From Candidatus Planktophila limnetica (GTDB taxonomy: Bacteria > Actinomycetota > Actinomycetes > Nanopelagicales > Nanopelagicaceae), in NCBI GenBank assembly GCA_029979485.1, contig JAPOHK010000003.1, positions 1 through 23,169 of the forward strand: 23,169 nt of DNA. Direction: 5' to 3'. Shown here piece by piece: positions 1 through 7,465 of this stretch (its first letter is position 1; the number at the start of each line of letters is the position of its first letter). The notes beneath the pieces are model-generated. The model saw only the letters and a list, made by a program, of their open reading frames with translations. It made no database searches and was not told where the DNA came from. Both the position numbers and the translations under genes were made by a program.

Positions 1-150
1 ACAGCATGTGCTGCCATAAAATTGGTTCAAAGAAGTGGCGCAATAGTTTCTAGAATTGTTTTTTTACTTGAACTTCAATCTCTGCAAGGACGCAAAAAGA
101 TAGAATTAGATTTTCCATCCGTTGAAATTCAATCTTTGAAAATTATCTGA
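1..150 (+). CDS. apt: Adenine phosphoribosyltransferase, C-terminal end (partial)
   Basis: The reading frame is open from base 1 to a TGA at 148-150 and gives 49 residues without a start, so the gene begins left of the window. The residues TACAAIKLVQRSG, followed by a hydrophobic strand and LQGRKKI, match the tail of adenine phosphoribosyltransferases: the helix after the PRPP loop, then the core strand and the 'L.G..K' turn. Apt converts adenine and PRPP to AMP in the cytoplasm. Its diagnostic PRPP-binding loop would lie outside the window, so the call rests on the C-terminus alone. The stop shares its last base with the next gene's start (TGATG), so the two are probably cotranscribed. A purine permease further right fits a salvage theme. 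Confidence 0.8.
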   Translation, partial: TACAAIKLVQRSGAIVSRIVFLLELQSLQGRKKIELDFPSVEIQSLKII

Positions 151-2027
151 TGGTGGACAAAACAACTCAGAAAATTACCCAAATACAAGGGCTACGAGCA
201 CTTGCTGCGCTACTAGTCACTCTCTTTCATGCAAAATGGGTTAGCGGAGGTTTCATTGGCGTTGATATTTTCTATGTAATTAGTGGTTTTCTAATAACAG
301 GACTTTTGCTTCGCGAAATAGATCGTACCGGCACTATTAATTTTACCGAGTTTTATGCGAGACGCTTTAAGCGCTTGCTGCCAACTTCCTTTTTTGTGTT
401 AGCCATAACTGCTATCGCGTCTTGGTTGTTAATTCCAGCAACAATGAGAGCCTCGTTGGGACGAGATGTCATTGCCGCGAGTTTGTACGTATCGAACTAT
501 CTCTTCGCTTGGTGGCAAGCTGATTATCAAAATTTAGATGCAACACCTTCTCCCGTAATCCATTACTGGTCTCTCGCAGTAGAAGAACAGTTCTATGTTG
601 TGTGGCCACTACTGATTTTGCTCTTCTTTGCCTTCGCTAAACGTCTGAAGAGAAAAGTCATTCTGACTTACCTTGTCGCCGCTGTAACCGTTTCCTCATT
701 TATTTTCTCTATCTATCAAACTGAAACTTCACCAATATGGGCGTTCTACTCACTACCAACAAGAGCGTGGGAATTAGGCCTTGGAGCTTTGTTAGTGCTA
801 CTTCCTCCTATTAAAGCTAAAAAATTTGTTGGCTTAATCGGATTCCTGTTGATAATTTTTAGTGCTTTCATATTTAATGAAAGTACTGCCTTTCCTGGGA
901 TAAACGCCGCGTTGCCCGTTCTAGGAACGGTTTTATTGCTAGCTACGATCAATTCCTGGCCACCTTTCCTAAACGATGTAGCAAATAGTCGTTTGTTCCA
1001 ATGGTTAGGGGAAATTTCCTACCCTCTGTATTTGTGGCACTGGCCATTATTAGTTCTTCCCAGCACATATTTATCTAGACCCCTTGAGATATACGAACGT
1101 CTAATAGCTATTGCTGCAACTATTCTTTTCGCTGATCTCACACATCGTTTTATTGAGGAACCATACAGAAACAAGAAAGTTCTTCCGTCTCTCATATACA
1201 AAAAAGTTGCTTACGTAACAGGTCTCTCAGTTTTTATGGGCACACTGATTATGTTTAGCAATAGCGATAAAATCGACGTTTCTGGCATAAATGGAGCTGT
1301 ATCGCTTGCGCAAATAAAGGCTCGCCCACTTGTTTACGATGATGGATGCCATGCAAATTATGCTCAAACGAAATCGGCTAACTGTGAATATGCAGATCTT
1401 GAATCTGACAAAGTCATGGTCCTTTACGGAGATTCTCACGCCGCGCAGTGGTTTCCCGCTTTATTCGAAATCGCAAATAGATCTGGATATAAATTGGTTT
1501 CATTGACGAAATCTGCCTGCCCTTCCGTTGAAACGATACGCAAAGATCAAGGTGGATTTAAAATGTCTAGATGTGCACAATGGCGAAAAAACACAGTTGA
1601 GCGAATTCGCCAATTACAACCGGATGTTTTGATTATGAGTAGTTTTCAATATTACGCGCAGCCGCCACAATTTGGGGATCGAAGCAAGTGGTGGGATGAC
1701 GGGCAAAGAAAGCTAATAAGAGATGTTAGTGATTCATCTTCCCAGTTGATATACATCACAGATACGCCCCATCCGATGCGCGATATACCTGCGTGCTTAA
1801 CGAAAAATTCAATATCAAAATGCAATACATCGCAGAGAAGTGAAAATCTATCTATTTCAGGATTTAAAGTTGTAGATCCAAATCCATGGTTATGTTCAAA
1901 TGTTTGTCCGGCCGTTAAAGATGGCGTGGTCGCGTACAGAGATGCATCTCATATCTCAGTAGACATGTCTATTGCCCTTATTCCTAGGCTTACTCAAGCT
2001 TTGCGGGATTTGGGTGTAAATCTCTAG
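150..2027 (+). CDS. Acyltransferase-3 membrane protein with C-terminal SGNH domain (OafA/YrhL type)
   Basis: This 625-residue protein has two parts. The first roughly 350 residues form a multi-span acyltransferase-3 domain, with R16 and H27 in QGLRALAALLVTLFHAKW (the R-x10-H motif of the family) and a run of about ten hydrophobic segments. The C-terminal part is an SGNH hydrolase-like domain, with GDSH at 427-430 and the catalytic-pair region DASH at 598-601. Proteins of this build move an acyl group, usually acetyl, across the membrane onto cell-surface polysaccharide or peptidoglycan sugars. The substrate cannot be read from the sequence. The ATG overlaps the apt stop by one base, so expression probably depends on readthrough from apt. 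No glycan-biosynthesis genes lie nearby. Confidence 0.88.
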   Translation: MVDKTTQKITQIQGLRALAALLVTLFHAKWVSGGFIGVDIFYVISGFLITGLLLREIDRTGTINFTEFYARRFKRLLPTSFFVLAITAIASWLLIPATMRASLGRDVIAASLYVSNYLFAWWQADYQNLDATPSPVIHYWSLAVEEQFYVVWPLLILLFFAFAKRLKRKVILTYLVAAVTVSSFIFSIYQTETSPIWAFYSLPTRAWELGLGALLVLLPPIKAKKFVGLIGFLLIIFSAFIFNESTAFPGINAALPVLGTVLLLATINSWPPFLNDVANSRLFQWLGEISYPLYLWHWPLLVLPSTYLSRPLEIYERLIAIAATILFADLTHRFIEEPYRNKKVLPSLIYKKVAYVTGLSVFMGTLIMFSNSDKIDVSGINGAVSLAQIKARPLVYDDGCHANYAQTKSANCEYADLESDKVMVLYGDSHAAQWFPALFEIANRSGYKLVSLTKSACPSVETIRKDQGGFKMSRCAQWRKNTVERIRQLQPDVLIMSSFQYYAQPPQFGDRSKWWDDGQRKLIRDVSDSSSQLIYITDTPHPMRDIPACLTKNSISKCNTSQRSENLSISGFKVVDPNPWLCSNVCPAVKDGVVAYRDASHISVDMSIALIPRLTQALRDLGVNL

Positions 2028-2081
2028 TTAAACCTCTACTTAATACCTGCATAAAATTGAGAGCAATGGCAAGATAACCCC

Positions 2082-2723
2082 GTGCCTGAACTCATTTACT
2101 ACTGCGGGACGATGGATAGCGGAAAATCAACCCTTGCGCTGCAAACTGCGCATAACCATCAGAGTCGCGGTCGAACAGGAGTGATTTTTACTTCCCAAGA
2201 TCGAGCTGGTTCGGGTGTTATATCTTCACGGTTAGGTTTACAGAGTCCCGCGATCGAAGTTTCATCCGACCTTGATCTTCATAAATATGTAGTTGATAAA
2301 TTGTCACAAGGAACGCGCATTGATTACATAATTTGTGACGAAGCACAGTTCTATCTACCTGCTCAGATAGAGCAATTAGCAAAAATAGTCGACGGGCTAG
2401 GTATCGACGTTTATGCATTCGGAATTCTCTCCGATTTTAGAACAAAACTTTTTCCAGGTTCGGCTCGTCTCGTAGAACTAGCCGATCGAGTAAATACGTT
2501 ACAAGTTGAAGCACTATGTTGGTGCGGAGCTCGAGCTACTCACAATGCCCGAACCATCGGTGGAACAATGGTTACTCAAGGAGAACAAGTGGTTGTTGGC
2601 GATGTTGCCCCAGATCAAGAAGTAGCCTATGAAGTGCTCTGTAGACGCCACCACATGAGAGAAGTTACAGCTCGATCATCTAAAGCAGCACATGTTTCAA
2701 CAGAACCACTTCCATTCACATAA
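2082..2723 (+). CDS. tdk: Thymidine kinase (TK1 type)
   Basis: The 213-residue protein phosphorylates thymidine to dTMP for DNA precursor salvage. It carries the TK1-type P-loop GTMDSGKST at 9-17, the DEAQF motif at 86-90 with the likely catalytic base E87, and a zinc-site set of C146, C148, C187 and H190/H191 in the lasso domain. Length is normal for bacterial TK1 enzymes. The start is GTG: the reading frame fits the family N-terminus (PELIYYCGTMDSGKS), and the nearby ATG at 2066 runs into a stop after two more codons. There is no good Shine-Dalgarno. A weak CAAGAT element sits six bases before the GTG, resembling the leaderless arrangement seen at other genes here. The 54-base gap to the acyltransferase suggests a separate promoter. 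Confidence 0.95.
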   Translation: MPELIYYCGTMDSGKSTLALQTAHNHQSRGRTGVIFTSQDRAGSGVISSRLGLQSPAIEVSSDLDLHKYVVDKLSQGTRIDYIICDEAQFYLPAQIEQLAKIVDGLGIDVYAFGILSDFRTKLFPGSARLVELADRVNTLQVEALCWCGARATHNARTIGGTMVTQGEQVVVGDVAPDQEVAYEVLCRRHHMREVTARSSKAAHVSTEPLPFT

Positions 2724-2756
2724 CAATCAATATATGAATACTGAAAAGGGACAATC

Positions 2757-3797
2757 ATGAAATCACGCGGACTAGCTGTAGACAGTGCTACATCTCCACT
2801 CAAATCTTTCGAGTTTGATCGCCGTGAAGTTGGGGCACATGATGTTGCACTGGATGTGAAATTTACGGGCATATGCCACTCGGATATTCATACAGCTCGC
2901 GGTGAATGGGGTTCTGTCTACTATCCCTTGGTTCCAGGACATGAAATCGCGGGAATCGTCACCGCAATTGGCTCATCAGTAACGAAATTCCAAATTGGAG
3001 ATCTAATCGGGGTTGGCGTGTTCGTGGATTCATGCCGTAAGTGCGAGAACTGTAAGCAAGGTCTTCAGCAATATTGCTTAGAAGGTATGACGGGCACTTA
3101 CAACAGCCTGGAAAGAAACGGCGGAGCGCAAACTCGCGGTGGATATTCAAATAATTTTGTTATCAATGAAGATTATGCGGTGCACATTCCAAAAAATCTT
3201 GCCTTGGAGGGCGTTGCACCTTTACTGTGCGCGGGAATTACTCTTTACTCTCCAATTAAGCACTTCAAAGTTGGTGCTCAAACGAAAGTGGCTGTCATGG
3301 GTCTTGGCGGCTTGGGTCACATGGGCGTTAAGTTTGCAGTTGCAATGGGGGCTGAAGTAACAGTGCTTTCACATTCTGCAGAAAAGAAAGCAGATGCTCT
3401 CAAAATGGGTGCTCATCACTTTGTTTGCACCAAAGATGCAGGTGCACTAGCTAATTTGAAGAAATCTTTTGACATCGTGCTCAATACTGTCAGCGCTGAA
3501 CTAGATATCAATGAATATTTACAAACATTAAAACTTGATGGAACCTTGGTTGTCATCGGTCTTCCAGGCAAGCCATACGCGGTTCACGCAGGAGTAATGC
3601 TAGATGGTCGCCGTTCAATTACTGGTTCAATGATTGGCGGAGTATCCGAACTACAAGAGATGCTCGATTTCTGCGGTGAGAAACATATCGTTAGCGATGT
3701 TGAAGTTATCAGAGCCGATTACGCCAATACGGCATACGATCGAACTGTTGCAAGCGATGTGAAATATAGGTTTGTAATAGACGCAAGTACTTTTTAA
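2757..3797 (+). CDS. Zinc-dependent alcohol dehydrogenase, cinnamyl-alcohol-dehydrogenase family (YahK/AdhC-like)
   Basis: This is a 346-residue medium-chain dehydrogenase that probably reduces aldehydes to alcohols. Catalytic zinc ligands are C40 (in GICHSDIH), H62 (in VPGHE) and C158. The structural zinc site is C93, C96, C99 and C107. The Rossmann motif GLGGLG is at 182-187. At the end of the second Rossmann strand the sequence is VTVLSHS, with Ser where NAD-specific enzymes have Asp, so NADP(H) preference is likely; this matches the YahK group. The physiological substrate is unknown. The ATG has an AGGG Shine-Dalgarno about eight bases upstream. It follows tdk by 33 bases and could be cotranscribed. 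Its TAA overlaps the stop of the convergent gene. Confidence 0.92.
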   Translation: MKSRGLAVDSATSPLKSFEFDRREVGAHDVALDVKFTGICHSDIHTARGEWGSVYYPLVPGHEIAGIVTAIGSSVTKFQIGDLIGVGVFVDSCRKCENCKQGLQQYCLEGMTGTYNSLERNGGAQTRGGYSNNFVINEDYAVHIPKNLALEGVAPLLCAGITLYSPIKHFKVGAQTKVAVMGLGGLGHMGVKFAVAMGAEVTVLSHSAEKKADALKMGAHHFVCTKDAGALANLKKSFDIVLNTVSAELDINEYLQTLKLDGTLVVIGLPGKPYAVHAGVMLDGRRSITGSMIGGVSELQEMLDFCGEKHIVSDVEVIRADYANTAYDRTVASDVKYRFVIDASTF

Positions 3798-4531
3798 GCT
3801 ACAAAGCTGTTTAGTACAAAAACAAAAATCGGTGCGATAGCAAGGGCTGGAAGTAGGTTCCCGACTGCTACTTCTTTTATACGTAGCAAGCGCAATCCAA
3901 TAGAAAGAAGCATCAACCCCCCTACAATTGTCATGGCATCAATTTGATACTGAGCCAAAACACTTCCGAGGGCAAAACCAATGAGCGTCCATAATCCTTG
4001 ATAAATTCCTACCGGAATTGATGAAGCTGCAACACCCCAGCCCAAAGATGCGGCAAAAGCAATCGCGGCAAAAAAGTCAAGAATAGATTTTAAAGAGAGT
4101 TGATCGATTCCTGTCCCCATACCATCGCTGATACTTCCCAAAATCGCGAGAGGACCAATCACAAAGAGCAATGAAGAGGAGACAAATCCCTCAACGAAGG
4201 TACCTTCCTGATTTGCGCCAAATTTCTTTCGAAGATTCTCTCCCAGCTTTTCTAATCGAATTTCAATTTTTAGAGCAGATCCAACTATTCCACCAATAAG
4301 TAGAGATCCCAAAATACTAAGCAAGGTCCATCCTTTAGGTAAGGATTCTGAATAATTTGTTGTGAACATTGGGATAACTGCACTAGCGGCAGCCAAAATG
4401 GTGATGAGTCCTAATATATCCGTGATTAATTCTCGTGTTTTGGCACTCAAACGCGCACCAACTAATACGCCTACAGATGCACCAGCGATAATTGTGATTA
4501 CATTTATCAATGTTCCAAGACCGATTAACAT
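3794..4531 (-). CDS. DUF554 family membrane protein (YdfK/YqgA-like)
   Basis: This 245-residue integral membrane protein starts MLIGLGTLINVITIIAGASVG and contains repeated Gly-rich hydrophobic segments (about seven), a short charged loop near residues 85-105 (IEIRLEKLGENLRKKF), and a motif-like FVIGPLAILGSISDG. These match the DUF554 family, which includes Bacillus YdfK and E. coli YqgA; no established biochemical role is known to me. The ATG is preceded by GAGG at about eight bases. It is transcribed divergently from the YczE-like gene, with only 43 bases between starts. Its stop overlaps that of the alcohol dehydrogenase. Transport of a small solute is a guess only. Confidence 0.87.
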   Translation of the reverse strand: MLIGLGTLINVITIIAGASVGVLVGARLSAKTRELITDILGLITILAAASAVIPMFTTNYSESLPKGWTLLSILGSLLIGGIVGSALKIEIRLEKLGENLRKKFGANQEGTFVEGFVSSSLLFVIGPLAILGSISDGMGTGIDQLSLKSILDFFAAIAFAASLGWGVAASSIPVGIYQGLWTLIGFALGSVLAQYQIDAMTIVGGLMLLSIGLRLLRIKEVAVGNLLPALAIAPIFVFVLNSFVA

Positions 4532-4562
4532 AGAAATATCCTCACATCTGAAGTGTATCGCG

Positions 4563-4574
4563 TAGACTGCTTAA
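4563..4574 (+). promoter_or_regulatory. Putative leaderless promoter -10 (TAGACT + 6 nt) of the YczE-like gene
   Basis: TAGACT at 4563-4568 is followed by exactly six bases and then the ATG at 4575. There is no Shine-Dalgarno, so a transcript starting at or next to the A of the ATG is likely. No clear -35 is visible. The same arrangement precedes serB, hisE, def and gmk. Confidence 0.5.
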
Positions 4575-5255
4575 ATGACTTCAGAACCCTCAAAGAACTT
4601 TTTATCAGAGTTCCTGCGTCCACACCGAACTATCCCTCAAACTTCTTGGGCTGCAAAACATCGCTGGGATCTCTCTTTTTCTCGGATAGCAATACTTTTT
4701 TTTGGATTGTTTATTTTCGGTTTAGGTGATTCATTGTTGGTTCAAAGTGATACTGGAAATGCTCCATGGACAGTTCTTGCGCAAGGAGTTGCGAATAAAT
4801 TAGATATCTCAATCGGAATTTCAACTCTTGCTATAAGCACATTGGTTTTACTTTTATGGATTCCGTTACGAGAAAAGCCAGGATTTGGAACGATTGCAAA
4901 CATCGTGATCATCGCGAGTGCAATACAAATTGGAGTAAATGTTTTTCCTCTTGCCCATAACTATCTAATTGGGATAGTTATGGATTTTCTCGGAATCGCA
5001 ATGGTAGGAATAGGTTCGGCGCTATACATTACGTGTGCTCTAGGCCCTGGCCCCCGCGATGGATTAATGACTGCCATTCATAATCGCAGTGGAGTTCGAG
5101 TAGGTCGTGTTCGCTTAGGTATCGAGGGAACGGTTCTGATCCTCGGAAGTCTTCTAGGAGGCACAGTCGGCTTAGGAACTGCCCTATTTGCCCTCTTCAT
5201 AGGTCAATCAATTGCAATTTCTCTGGGTGTTGTTTCGCGAATTACTTCCAAGTAA
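4575..5255 (+). CDS. YczE/YyaS/YitT-like membrane protein
   Basis: The 226-residue protein has a soluble N-terminus of about 30 residues followed by five to six hydrophobic segments. It contains GLGDSLLVQSDTGNAPWTVL in the first membrane region and the signature ALGPGPRDGLM between later ones. Both are typical of the YczE-like family, whose molecular function is not established. The start is the first ATG in frame and lies six bases after a TAGACT element, without a Shine-Dalgarno. It may be expressed with the purine permease that follows 93 bases downstream, but a structured leader lies between the two. What it carries or senses cannot be said from sequence. Confidence 0.85.
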   Translation: MTSEPSKNFLSEFLRPHRTIPQTSWAAKHRWDLSFSRIAILFFGLFIFGLGDSLLVQSDTGNAPWTVLAQGVANKLDISIGISTLAISTLVLLLWIPLREKPGFGTIANIVIIASAIQIGVNVFPLAHNYLIGIVMDFLGIAMVGIGSALYITCALGPGPRDGLMTAIHNRSGVRVGRVRLGIEGTVLILGSLLGGTVGLGTALFALFIGQSIAISLGVVSRITSK

Positions 5256-5270
5256 TAGATAGCGTTCTCT

Positions 5271-5344
5271 TATCTTCCTCCGGCCTGCGAGCCGTGATTT
5301 CGCACGGGGTCGCAAACACCCCCGATACCAAAATCAGGAAGGTA
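5271..5344 (+). promoter_or_regulatory. Structured 5' leader of the NCS2 permease; candidate translational riboswitch of no class I recognise
   Basis: Bases 5271-5279 (TATCTTCCT) can pair with 5336-5344 (AGGAAGGTA) in nine pairs with one G-U. This would bury the permease Shine-Dalgarno, AGGAAGG. Enclosed is a hairpin with GCGA 5287-5290 / TCGC 5310-5313 and CCGTG 5292-5296 / CACGG 5303-5307, loop ATTTCG. A competing hairpin, CGGGG 5305-5309 / CCCCG 5320-5324, excludes it. There is no U-tract, so it is not an ordinary terminator. It does not match the purine (guanine/adenine) aptamer I know. Caution: TATCTT at 5271-5276 could itself be a -10, in which case the anti-SD strand would not be transcribed. 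Confidence 0.5.
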
Positions 5345-5348
5345 CTTC

Positions 5349-6758
5349 ATGCTAGATAAATACTTCAAAATCACAGAACGCGGATCAACCATGGGTCGCG
5401 AAATTCGCGGCGGAGTGGTTACGTTCTTCACGATGGCATACATCGTGGCGCTTAATCCGCTCATCATCGGTCTCACAAAGGATGCTGATGGTAAGTATCT
5501 TGGTGGCGGCGACGCTCCAAACCTTGCATTGGTAGCAGCTGCTACAGCGTTGATTGCAGGAGTTCTTACAATCCTTATGGGTGTTGTTGGAAACTATCCA
5601 CTAGCCCTTGCAACTGGCTTAGGTTTAAATACTTTCGTCGCTGTTGGTATTGCTTCAAAAATGTCGTGGGCAGATGCCATGGGACTGGTAGTTCTAGAAG
5701 GAATCATTATCACCGTCCTCGTTTTAACAGGATTTAGAACTGCAGTATTTCGCGCAGTTCCAGCGCAATTAAAGATTGCGATTTCTGTTGGTATTGGTTT
5801 GTTTATCGCTTTAATCGGTCTAGTTGACGCAGGATTCGTTCGCCGTACAGGTACTGGACCAGTTCCAGTAACTTTAGGTGATAACGGAACTCTTGTTGGC
5901 TGGCCAATTATTATTTTCGCACTCGGTCTTTTCTTGATGATTACTTTGATGGTCAAAAAGGTCAAAGGTGCATTACTTATCGGCATCGCCGTAGCAACTG
6001 CAGCAGCAATCGCAGTTGAATCAGCCTTCAAAATTGGACCAAACTTCATCGCTCCAGATAAAGTCAATCCAAAGGGTTGGGGGCTAAACGTTCCTAGCGT
6101 TCCATCTGATGTCATTGCAACACCTGATTTCGGCTTACTTGGACAATTCTCCCTCTTCGGATCCTTTAGCCGTATTTCAATTGTCGCAGCAATCTTAATT
6201 GTGTTCACCCTCTTGCTCTCAGACTTCTTCGATACCGTTGGAACTGTTACAGCAATTGGTCATGAATCAGGACTTATTGACTCAAAGGGAAATATTCCAA
6301 ATAACGATCGAATTCTTCTTGTTGACTCTCTAGCAGCAGTTGCAGGTGGCGCTGGAAGCATTTCTTCAAATACCAGTTATATCGAATCCGCTTCAGGTGT
6401 AGGTGAAGGTGCCCGAACAGGATTAGCTTCTGTTGTAACAGGTGTTCTGTTCCTGCTAACAACTTTCCTAGCACCATTGGTTGCAGTGATTCCTTACGAA
6501 GCCGCAACTCCAGCGCTTGTAATCGTTGGATTCCTGATGATGACTCAAATCAAAGGTATCGATTGGGCGGATTACGGAATCGCAATTCCAGCGTTTCTCA
6601 CCATCATCCTTATGCCATTTACCTACAACATTTCAGTTGGTATCGGTGCAGGGTTTGTCTCACACGTCGTAATTCGTTTGGTTCAGGGACGTCGCAAAGA
6701 AGTTCATCCACTTCTTATCCTCGTCAGTGTTTTGTTCATGGTTTATTTCTTGGCATAG
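5349..6758 (+). CDS. NCS2 family purine permease (AzgA/PbuG-like)
   Basis: This 469-residue inner-membrane transporter has about 12-14 hydrophobic segments. The start FKITERGSTMGREIRGGVVT, followed by FFTMAYIVALNP, is the hallmark N-terminus of the AzgA-like branch of NCS2, which imports adenine, guanine or hypoxanthine with protons. Other family stretches are LATGLGLNTFVAVG, DFFDTVGTVTAIG and SNTSYIESASGVGEGARTG (the substrate-site helix region). Length is typical. The ATG has a strong AGGAAGG Shine-Dalgarno at 5336-5342 that can be masked by the upstream leader. With apt in the same window it suggests purine scavenging. The exact base carried is not decidable here. Transcription probably ends at the hairpin beyond its stop. 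Confidence 0.93.
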   Translation: MLDKYFKITERGSTMGREIRGGVVTFFTMAYIVALNPLIIGLTKDADGKYLGGGDAPNLALVAAATALIAGVLTILMGVVGNYPLALATGLGLNTFVAVGIASKMSWADAMGLVVLEGIIITVLVLTGFRTAVFRAVPAQLKIAISVGIGLFIALIGLVDAGFVRRTGTGPVPVTLGDNGTLVGWPIIIFALGLFLMITLMVKKVKGALLIGIAVATAAAIAVESAFKIGPNFIAPDKVNPKGWGLNVPSVPSDVIATPDFGLLGQFSLFGSFSRISIVAAILIVFTLLLSDFFDTVGTVTAIGHESGLIDSKGNIPNNDRILLVDSLAAVAGGAGSISSNTSYIESASGVGEGARTGLASVVTGVLFLLTTFLAPLVAVIPYEAATPALVIVGFLMMTQIKGIDWADYGIAIPAFLTIILMPFTYNISVGIGAGFVSHVVIRLVQGRRKEVHPLLILVSVLFMVYFLA

Positions 6759-6791
6759 CCAATTAATACCTGGATTGGATAACTAACAGAT

Positions 6792-6830
6792 GCAATAGCG
6801 CGGGGCGTAAATGCTCCGCGCTATTGCTTT
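6792..6830. terminator. Strong hairpin terminator between convergent NCS2 permease and ung
   Basis: Bases 6792-6806 pair with 6813-6827 in a 15-bp stem containing one G-U, with loop GTAAAT. On the + strand it is followed by TTT then GTC, a short U-tract. The ung stop codon (6821-6823, - strand) lies inside the stem, so the hairpin may also stop - strand transcripts, although that side lacks a T-run. Confidence 0.8.
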
Positions 6831-7465
6831 GTCAAAACAATTGCTTTTTTGTTTTCAGATAACAAAATTTTGTTAACGGCTGAGAAAGGTTTACTGCCAA
6901 AGAAGCCTCTGTACGCTGAAAGCGGACTTGGATGTACGCTCATTATTCGTTTTTCCTTAGGAAAGAATCGTGCCAGTGCTTGTGCTTGATTACCCCAAAA
7001 AACTCCTACAGCTCCTAACCTTGCCAATTCTTTAGCCACTTCATCTGTAAATTGATGCCATAAAGGATGAGAAGTTTTGCTCTTTAAATCCAGAGTGAGT
7101 CCTCTATTTAGCAACATAACACCTTGTGAGCTTAAATACGTGAGATCTCCCTTGTGCGGAGGAATACCTCCAATATCCTCATCTAATTCTTTAAAGATAT
7201 TTCTCAAAGATGAAGGTAGTTTGTCTACCTCTCTCCTAACACTAAAGGCTAAGCCCATAGCATGCTCATCATTTGGATAGGGATCTTGTCCGAAAATGAC
7301 AACTGAGACATCTTGTGGCTCGCATTCGAATGCTTTAAAAATCAAATCTTTTTTCGGCACACTATTTGAAAAATCAATTTCATTTTCGAGTTTCTCAAGG
7401 ATGGAAATGGTGGAAGGTAATAACGCTCTCCATCGGCGATCTAACAACTGACTAAGCGCGGGCAA
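6821..7465 (-). CDS. ung: Uracil-DNA glycosylase, family 1
   Basis: The 214-residue enzyme removes uracil from DNA, the first step of base-excision repair. Visible motifs are the water-activating loop GQDPYP at 59-64 (D61), the uracil-side region LLNRGLTLD near 118-126, and the Leu-loop HPSPLSAYRGFFG with H178. Length is typical. The start is a TTG at 7465, giving the expected short N-terminus; no ATG or GTG lies between it and the conserved core, and the Shine-Dalgarno is weak. It overlaps the 3' end of the upstream ABC ATPase gene by 14 bases, so translation is probably coupled. The TTG start is the least certain part of the call. Confidence 0.95.
   Translation of the reverse strand: MPALSQLLDRRWRALLPSTISILEKLENEIDFSNSVPKKDLIFKAFECEPQDVSVVIFGQDPYPNDEHAMGLAFSVRREVDKLPSSLRNIFKELDEDIGGIPPHKGDLTYLSSQGVMLLNRGLTLDLKSKTSHPLWHQFTDEVAKELARLGAVGVFWGNQAQALARFFPKEKRIMSVHPSPLSAYRGFFGSKPFSAVNKILLSENKKAIVLTKQ

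Noticed and set aside
5256..5348. The classical guanine/adenine riboswitch for the purine permease
   Set aside because: The conserved loop-loop sequences and three-way junction of that class are not present; only a different fold is visible.
5594..6208. A 204-codon open frame antisense to the NCS2 permease
   Set aside because: Its residues are low-complexity (rich in Pro, Ile, Thr, Lys), the mirror of a hydrophobic membrane gene. It has no recognisable motif, and the + strand gene is certain.
6759..6778. Inverted repeat CCAAT / ATTGG just after the NCS2 stop
   Set aside because: It is only five pairs and AT-rich, and the much stronger hairpin at 6792-6830 explains termination.
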